From Pocillopora verrucosa (Eukaryota; Cnidaria; Anthozoa; Scleractinia; Pocilloporidae): a DNA stretch of 64,000 bases. The stretch covers positions 7,246,663 to 7,310,662 of the forward strand of contig NC_089321.1 of NCBI RefSeq assembly GCF_036669915.1. Reading direction: 5' to 3'. The notes beneath the pieces were generated by a model, which made no database searches, was not told the DNA's origin, and saw nothing but the letters and a program-made list of their open reading frames with translations. This document shows, in pieces, positions 57,765 through 64,000 of the stretch. How positions within the stretch are numbered: position 1 is the stretch's first letter; each line of letters starts with the position of its first letter. The position numbers were made by a program, and so were the translations under genes.

Positions 57765-57824
57765 TCTTGGAACTGTAGGATCAGTGTCGTCTTCAGCAAG
57801 ATGCTCTCTAACTCTAGAAGCCAA

Positions 57825-58233
57825 CTATTCTTTTATAACGAAAAAATAGAACAAAATTTATACTTCATTTGTACTTTAACTATTCGATGCAAAATTCGAT
57901 CTTTTGTACTTCAACAACAATTTTTACAATTGTAACCAAAATTGGAGACAGAGAAAAATAGGTTCCCTAATTTTTAGATGCAAGGATATCTTACAGATGC
58001 TTATATCTATTTTGTTTGATTTTCAATCTGCGCTAATCCTCCTACCTTACACACCCCAAACTAATAATTCGCACCAAAACATCAATTAAAACCCGACAGA
58101 TGGCCAGCTGTTATTCAGAATAGGTTAGGCATGTAATAGTTTTTGAATCAAATCGTTTCGCTCATTTTATGCTAAGTAGCTAGTTCTGCGATGTATTTGC
58201 TTTTTCGAAACAGCCTTTCATAAGTGTTTCATG
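57825..58233. other. Spacer upstream of the dead family B receptor
   Basis: AT-rich; no gene or repeat is recognised before the segmental duplication begins at about 58,234. Confidence 0.5.
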
Positions 58234-60840
58234 TAATGCTCTCTGAATTTTTTTCGTATTTCATCACAATTCTATTCTGTGAGACTTTTGTTTCATACAG
58301 AAAGGCATTCCGCGTTTTGGGATATTCCGCTATTTCACTTCTTAAGACGGGTTTTGGGATATTCCGCCATTCAACTATTCCGCCGTTCTACCGTTCACGG
58401 TTCCAGTGTTCTATCATTCCATTGAATAGGGTCACCCTGTAATTTAGCGGCTCTTTTGGGCATATGTCGCTCATTGAAACGGTAAAATGTTCTCTTTCCA
58501 AAGTTTCCATGATATGCAGATCACACCTATTGATATATTTTTGCGCGGAAAATATGAGACTCACGAGAGTCAGACAGCTTTGCTACCCTCTACACGGTTT
58601 CCATTATGAGCCCAAGCAACTTCGACATACGCAGTAAAATTTGTAGATGCTTTTTAGGCTCTCTCCCCGTTATGAGGCTCACAGGAGTCAGACAAGTTCT
58701 GAGCCTGCACTTTGCTTACGGTCATATATACTTTTAGTTACAGTCCTCATCATTAGGTCGCCCTCTTCTTCTCCAGGGTTTGTCCCTCTCAGAAGAACGT
58801 CAAAAGTTCGATTTTTAATGAGAATTTTTTTAAATTCGGTTGGCCTCCTAATAGACTCTGTCAAATTTACTCTAAATGTAAAAAAATATGACTAAAGGTT
58901 TTTAAAGTTAACTCAGTACTCGTTAGAATTCAGGAAGTGAGGCAATTTTTGATCCATTAGGGTTTTTTTCCCCAAAAACTCTAATTTTCCATAAAAAGGA
59001 ATGACCGTGATGACAAATAATCTGAAGCTGAAGCAGAAGCAGAACCAGTTCCCATTGCTTTCTTGATAATATTTATTTGTAATATTAGATGTCAAGTAGA
59101 TTTTACTTTTTCTTTTTCCATCACATATTGATTGGAAACCTCTCTATTTTACACGAAGAGTGTAAAACTTTAATAACCGCAAACTGTACACAATAGAACC
59201 GAAATCCTCAAGTCAGAGTTCAAAAAACGGTTTGAACCGTTGAACAAAGTTTCTCTTGCTATAAGGTAAACTAACGTAAATGAATGAAATAAATATTATT
59301 TTCAAGTTTTGGGAAACAACTGGATTTAACGTATCCTATAGAGATCGCAGTAAATCATCTCGGTAAATACGTTGTCCTTTTTCATGCACAGCTGAAAATA
59401 GATAAACAAGGAAAAAAGGAAAAATCGTAATACTCTCTTCTTTTTATTAACTGAATTTCACTGAGTGCTACTTCAAACATTCTAGATGCAATAAAGCGAG
59501 GCTCCTCTAGAATCAGATAGATATAGGATTTCCGTAAGAGCTTGGCTGTTATCTTCGATATGATATGCTAGATACAAGAGTTTACAAAAAAGTTTGACCT
59601 TACAAGTTAGAAAAACAAAAACAGATTGAAAATATGGGAAACCAATTGTTGGCATGGGAAACAAATTTTATTCCTCGAATAATGCTGAACAGTATGCAAA
59701 AGATTGGGGCGACAACTATGTCAGGGCAGCTTCATTGGTGGAGAAACAGCCGAGGAGGTTCTTAAGACCTTGACGATAATTACCGCTGAATATGAAACAG
59801 ATACAAGGGTTTACAGCGCAGTATGATCGAACCAGAATGATAGTAATATGTGCAGAGTATTGGAAGGCACAAGATGACATCATGGCGCTGTCTGATAAAA
59901 ACAAGAATAAGAAGAAAATGATACAGGATGGCAGCCAGCATACTGCAAAAGCGAACACGATGGCAACGGACATCTTCAGAGCATTTCTCTCTCTCTTCAA
60001 GCGCTGTTTTCTTGCGTTTACTGAAGGCTCACCTGGAATCTTCTGCGATTTAATTCTTACGGCAATGGAAAAGTAAAATATGGCAATCAAAACCAAAGGG
60101 ACATAGAGGAATACAATGATCGTTACCAGAGTGTAGTTTTTAATCGATGAGGACTCTCTAAATTTGTCGTTCAACTCCCGCTGACAAACCAGCCTTTCTG
60201 TATTGTCGACAACTTTCCACACAAGCAATTGTGGGCAACAGACTGCCATGGCGACGACCCAAATTACGAGAATGAAGAGCCTGCATCGCTTTGAACTGAT
60301 CAGTGAGGGACGGAGAGGAAATACCACAGCTACAAATCGATCCACTGCTATCAGAACGAGGCTCTGAACGGACACAACAATGGAGACATCAGTAACGAAA
60401 TACCTTAGTCTACACAACGCTTGGCCAAATGGACCGCTGAGCAGCCAGTGGCTGGCTGCGTTTAACCTTACAAAAAGTGCAGGAAAACAGATAATCGAGA
60501 ACAACAGATCGGATATTGCCATGTTTACAATCAAAATGTTGATTGGTGTTCTCAGAGCTTTTTCCTTGTAGACAATAATTCCAATGAGGATATTTCCAGC
60601 CAGCGACACAACAAATAGCAGACAGTAGGCAAAGGTTTCACCAATTCTTGTCGCTGTGGGGTTGAAGCAGCTCGACATGGACTGTGTTCCATTCATCGTT
60701 GCTGTCACGTTTGCTGACATATTGCAGTGCCAGGAGATCAGTTTTGTTTTCAGCCAGCAGCTCTACGAAGGCCACTTATATTCTACCAAAGCAGGAAAAA
60801 AAACATAGCTTATGAATCATATCTATCTATATAAATAAAA
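58234..60840. repeat. Segmental duplication carrying GPCR B3 (partner 45092-47640)
   Basis: Collinear with 45,092-47,640; begins at TGCTCTCTGAATTTTTTTCG and ends in the TATATAAATAAAACATGC region, where the partner has the Penelope insertion. Confidence 0.9.
59716..60720 (-). CDS. Family B peptide-receptor-like GPCR, intact intronless gene B3
   Basis: 334 residues from ATG 60720, with the same length, start and landmarks as gene B2 (Asn43, Asp71, Cys103, DRF 127-129, Cys179, CWLP 261-264, NPCICF 304-309). The first 70 residues are identical to B2. Differences then cluster in TM2 (LLFSIIC versus LMYPIIH), TM3, TM6 (IIFFLFLFL versus IVLLLYSFS) and the C-terminus (NEAALT versus NRVAQT), about 42 in total. 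No disabling change is seen. It is presumably a plasma-membrane receptor, and the clustered differences in the helical bundle could alter ligand choice. Confidence 0.9.
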   Translation of the reverse strand: MSANVTATMNGTQSMSSCFNPTATRIGETFAYCLLFVVSLAGNILIGIIVYKEKALRTPINILIVNMAISDLLFSIICFPALFVRLNAASHWLLSGPFGQALCRLRYFVTDVSIVVSVQSLVLIAVDRFVAVVFPLRPSLISSKRCRLFILVIWVVAMAVCCPQLLVWKVVDNTERLVCQRELNDKFRESSSIKNYTLVTIIVFLYVPLVLIAIFYFSIAVRIKSQKIPGEPSVNARKQRLKRERNALKMSVAIVFAFAVCWLPSCIIFFLFLFLSDSAMMSSCAFQYSAHITIILVRSYCAVNPCICFIFSGNYRQGLKNLLGCFSTNEAALT

Positions 60841-61374
60841 CATGCTTAATTATTAAACATGGCTAGAAATTTAGGCAAATCGGCAGTCTACACCCGAAAC
60901 TTCCCCCAACAGATAACCAGAGTGGAGTTTAATAACTTTCGTTCGGAGTTATATTATCGAGATACTTTTCCAATTCAGAGTATGGTTGGAGAAAAAAGGA
61001 CAATTTTCGAAAGTTCTAAGTTGTTCCTATTATTAAAATTATTATTGTTACTATTGACAAAATGATGAGAAAAAGACTCCAGAAACATCCCAGCAACAGA
61101 TGTTTACTGATAATGATCACGTATTGAAGCAAGCGAAATAATCTAATGACAATGTTCTACACCCACATTTTTATTAAGAATTCATTTTTATTAAGGATTC
61201 ATTTTTAATTATTTTGTCATCGAAAGTTTAATCCAGCCTGGAACTTACTCAGAAGGCTCGTTACTCAATTGACTGGTTGGAGGTTTTTCAAGTACATTTT
61301 ACGGATTTTCACGAAGTTGTAATGAAAGGGAAGGGCTCAGGACAATTTTTATGTCAAGTGGGGAGTTTTCTTTT

Positions 61375-61510
61375 GCCACGAAGAGAATTTGTACGTCGCT
61401 GAACAGAATTTTACAGCTGCTGAAGCTGGTGGAAAAAAATAGGCAAATAAAGCATCCAGCACTATGCTCGAGGAGATAAAACAGCCGAGCAGATCGTGTA
61501 AAGGATTGGT
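61375..61510. promoter_or_regulatory. Conserved GPCR-upstream block, copy 4 (diverged)
   Basis: GAACAGAATTTTACAGCTGC then TGAAGCTGGTGG, ATAAAGCATCC and CTATGCTCGAGGAG align to the other copies with more changes. It lies in the segment absent from the partner locus, about 0.7 kb upstream of GPCR B3. Confidence 0.35.
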
Positions 61511-61785
61511 GCTGAAGAGTTCCTCTTCCAGCTTTCCATGTGAACGACAATTTTTTCTATGAAAAAAAGAAAGAAAAAGATGAAGGAAATAGATAAATGC
61601 TCATATTGCCTATTTTCGCACTTAATGAATAACGATTCACAGCCCGAAGAGAATAAGTGGGCGTTAAAGCTAACAACAATATTGTTTAATGTTCTGTGCT
61701 CCGTCGATATGTCAATTAGGCATTCCTTCTCTCATCAATACCATCTAAGAAATGGGTCCGAAAGTTTCAGAAAATTTACGTGATC

Positions 61786-61905
61786 GTCGCCGAACAGAAT
61801 TACTCAGCTGCTGAAGTCGGTGGAAGGAGGCCAGATAAAGCTTCCGCTCTGCCTGAGGGGGGAGGACAGTTGGTTCACTTGCACGTGATCATACCGTATA
61901 AATGA
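61786..61905. promoter_or_regulatory. Conserved GPCR-upstream block, copy 5
   Basis: CTCAGCTGCTGAAGTCGGTG, AAAGCTTCCGCTCTGCCTGA, GGAGGACAG and GCACGTGATCATACC, close to copy 3 at 48724. Confidence 0.45.
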
Positions 61906-62049
61906 TATTTACAGCGCCTTTATCATCAAGCTTCTCATTCAGTGAATAAGTTATTAAATTCGAGATCGTTTTTGCGCAGAAGAAAAAGAATAAATAAAAC
62001 AAAGGCAGTTCCAGGACATTTTGACAGGGAGATCGAAAATAACTTCAGA

Positions 62050-62200
62050 CCTTCAGGTTACGCGCTTCCATGCTCTAGAGCATCGGCTGCGGAATCCGAT
62101 GGTGGAGGTTCGATTCCTCACGGGGACTCCGAATGTTTTCTTTGTCCCACGCTCGTGACAAGACGAAAAACATCTTTTTCTATTTCCTTACCGAGCTCAA
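62050..62200 (+). mobile_element. tRNA-derived SINE, copy 2 (duplicated with its segment)
   Basis: Same element as 48985-49130: CTCTAGAGCATCGGCTGCGG, B box GAGGTTCGATTCCTC and GTCCCACGCTCGTGACAAGA. It has lost single bases relative to copy 1 (CGGACTGCGG is CGGCTGCGG; TGGTGTGAGG is TGGTGGAGG). Confidence 0.7.
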
Positions 62201-62220
62201 AACTTACCGTCTCTCATATT

Positions 62221-62582
62221 CTATTTACAAATAATGATAATGTATTGAAAGGCAATCAACAGCATAGGCATATAGTAAAGTGCTTTTATATTTGCCACGA
62301 CGTAGTCTAAGAATTCAGAAGTATCTCTGAAGATATTTTCCCAGTGAGGCTCACACTCTATCACTGCTGTGGGATACTGAACAAGTTCATTAGCGATAAA
62401 GAAAAGGGACTGGATGGCCATGGCGATAATCCAAGTACCCAGGATGAACAAGGAACACCGCTTTGAGTTGACGAACGGAGAATGGAAGGGATATACCACA
62501 GCACCAAATCGATCTACTGCTATTAGAACCAGGCTCTATAGCAGCGGAGACTTCCGAGAGAAAGACACCAACTTACACAGGA
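62221..62582 (-). pseudogene. Family B GPCR remnant, TM3-TM5 only (duplicate of 49158-49525)
   Basis: AVDRFGAVVYPFHSPFVNSK, the TM4 segment and the TM5 segment end at the same IIIICK stop as the partner. Here the DRF Phe and the TM3 Cys (LCKLV) are kept, but an 8-base net deletion before SLVLIAV breaks the frame. Each copy has thus decayed differently after duplication. Confidence 0.85.
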
Positions 62583-63290
62583 CAAAAGCTCCAATTTGTT
62601 TTGTTTTGTTTTTGTTCTCTTTGGTCGAGGGAAAGAAACCACTGTTTTTCTCGTGTAAATATTACCCACGCAAAATAAAATTGTCTCTACATTGCAGCCG
62701 GTTTGCAAGGGGCATGGATCTTTGAATATCCGCATCATATGACTTTGTACTGCGTGTCGTTTTTATTCCATTTTATCATTCATAACGACCAATCTTTTCA
62801 CAGGCTAAGAAAATTTACGATGGAAAATTTTGGAGAATTTGTTATTTTACATGCACTAGTTTAATTTGCGTCTGTCTAAAAAAACCACAAAGTTAAGGGA
62901 AACGAAATTTTGTCCGAAATAGGCTAGTAGCTGTCAGCTGTTAAAACTGATATTCCATAATCATGGCGCTATTTGCATTAAACAGCGTCTTGAATATTCT
63001 CCTAATTGGTACAAGCCGTAACCGGCGATATTTGAAGTCGTTTTGCTCGTCAATTTACGGAGTTATGTGTGATGAACTTATTTCAAGACGATTATTGAAC
63101 GTCAAAATTCTTGACGCTTCGGAACGTAGAGATCAATAAATGTCAAGTGAATCCAGTTTTATTACCGTCGTTGTTAACAATTGGAATTTGGAAAAACTTA
63201 GAAGAACATTACAGGGATCAGGGGAAAAAATTTTCATCTAGAAACATTTATCAGAGTAAACGTACTGAAAAAGATCTTGGTTGAAATGTG

Positions 63291-63452
63291 ATGTTTTGAG
63301 GCAACACGATCTCCTCCCTGAAAGAAGAATTATCATAACTTCTCAAATGTGCCAAAATGAAGTACTTATCATTCAACATTGAGATGACCATGAGGCCAGC
63401 GGTAGACTGGAGCTACTAAGGTAGCGCGAGTCTCAAAATGCAAAATGGTGGC
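63291..63452. other. Junction between two duplicated blocks
   Basis: About 160 bp of sequence not seen elsewhere in the window separates the end of the 48.2-50.6 kb-type block from the start of the B1-type block. No feature is recognised. Confidence 0.4.
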
Positions 63453-63622
63453 GAAGCCACGTTTACGATTAAAAAGTTAATGGGTTTTCTCAGGGATTTC
63501 GTCTTGTAGACAACTATTGCAATAAAACTATTTCAAACCAACGAAACAACAAGTTGCAAACAGAATACCACCGTGATTCCAACCCTTCCAGCTTCTTGAC
63601 TAAAGCACCTCGTCTCATTCAT
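63453..63622 (-). pseudogene. Family B GPCR 5' fragment (duplicate of B1), stop in TM1
   Basis: ATG at 63622 starts MNETRCFSQEAGR as in GPCR B1, but the TM1 Gly-Asn codon GGA is TGA (VSLV-stop-NSFIAIVVYKTKSLRKP). Homology ends at NFLIVNVA near 63,453, before TM2 is complete. The matching upstream flank continues to the window edge. Confidence 0.9.
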
Positions 63623-64000
63623 AGTTGCAGTAACTATTGCCGACCTTCTCAGAACTATGAGATAGGTTTTCTCTTCAGCCAGTAGGTATCTGGAGGCTAC
63701 CAATGCTCTATTTAAAGAAAGCACGTGTAATTATACTAATCTATCATACGTATATACGCATCTCTAACTACTGATATTCCTATATCCATATTTACGTCAT
63801 TTTTTATAAATTTATAAAACAGATTCCTTGTTTCCACACGTTTGTTTAGAAATAAATAAAAAATAACGTCAACATGTGGCATTAAACTAAATGGAGAGTT
63901 AGAAAAGTTCCCTTTTTTTTCACCTTATTTTCCATTTTTTCAGGTTTCACACTGAACCGACAAATATGGTATTTAAACTGACACGAGTTTTGATTACTGA
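63453..64000. repeat. Segmental duplication block (partner 42586-43135), running off the window
   Basis: Nearly identical to 42,586-43,135, including the AGATTCCTTGTTTCCAC repeat and the terminal AACTGACACGAGTTTTGATT. The right boundary is outside the window. Confidence 0.88.

Larger units (their letters stand above)
60841..63290. repeat. Segmental duplication block (partner 48240-50640)
   Basis: Collinear with 48,240-50,640 apart from the roughly 460 bp extra segment at 61,326-61,785 and the single rather than double 430 bp unit. Includes two versions of the conserved upstream block. Confidence 0.88.

Overview
This is eukaryotic nuclear DNA from an invertebrate, most likely an anthozoan cnidarian and probably a stony coral. 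The genes are intron-rich with GT/AG junctions and human-like housekeeping proteins. They sit beside a young, tandemly expanded set of intronless rhodopsin-class GPCR genes, AT-rich spacers, tRNA-derived SINEs, Penelope-like fragments and many short foldback elements. The clade is inferred from this style and from remembered repeat sequences, not from a database search.

Layout. (1) 1-19,100 is a conserved gene block: the first exon of a DIPK2-type secretory-pathway kinase (minus, 1947-2413) lies head to head with a complete seven-exon SH3BP5-like Rab11-GEF gene (plus, 2810-8302). These are followed by a complete five-exon cyclophilin A gene (minus, 14157-10299) and a complete five-exon ribosomal protein L23 gene (plus, 16231-19070). 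(2) 21,700-47,600 is a GPCR array, all on the minus strand. It has two intact genes of an orphan family ('family A', 21732-22931 and 32173-33405) plus one deletion pseudogene, and two intact peptide-receptor-like genes ('family B', 41803-42753 and 46539-47543) plus a truncated copy. (3) 50,810-54,490 holds a complete three-exon DONSON gene (replication initiation), with an E2F-type site just upstream, lying inside the GPCR array. (4) 55,490-56,363 is a Penelope-like element remnant. (5) 57,270-64,000 is more GPCR array: one intact family B gene (59716-60720) and several wrecks (57270-57764, 62221-62582, 63453-63622).

The array grew by segmental duplication. Blocks of several kb recur (about 23.7-26.9 kb with 33.7-36.9 kb; 45.1-47.6 kb with 58.2-60.8 kb; 48.2-50.6 kb with 60.8-63.3 kb; 42.6-43.1 kb with 63.45-64.0 kb), differing by clean insertions and deletions. 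A roughly 120-140 bp block recurs upstream of GPCR genes in five places, in both families, and is a candidate shared regulatory element.

Mobile DNA includes a Penelope-like endonuclease C-terminus nested in a terminal-inverted-repeat element, six copies of a Penelope tail hairpin resembling a hammerhead ribozyme, a tRNA-SINE and a Penelope tail each with target-site duplications, a 780 bp foldback element, and several hairpin MITEs. The protein-coding content is otherwise conventional: the receptors are plausible surface sensors for peptides or unknown ligands, and the housekeeping genes act in trafficking, folding, translation and replication.
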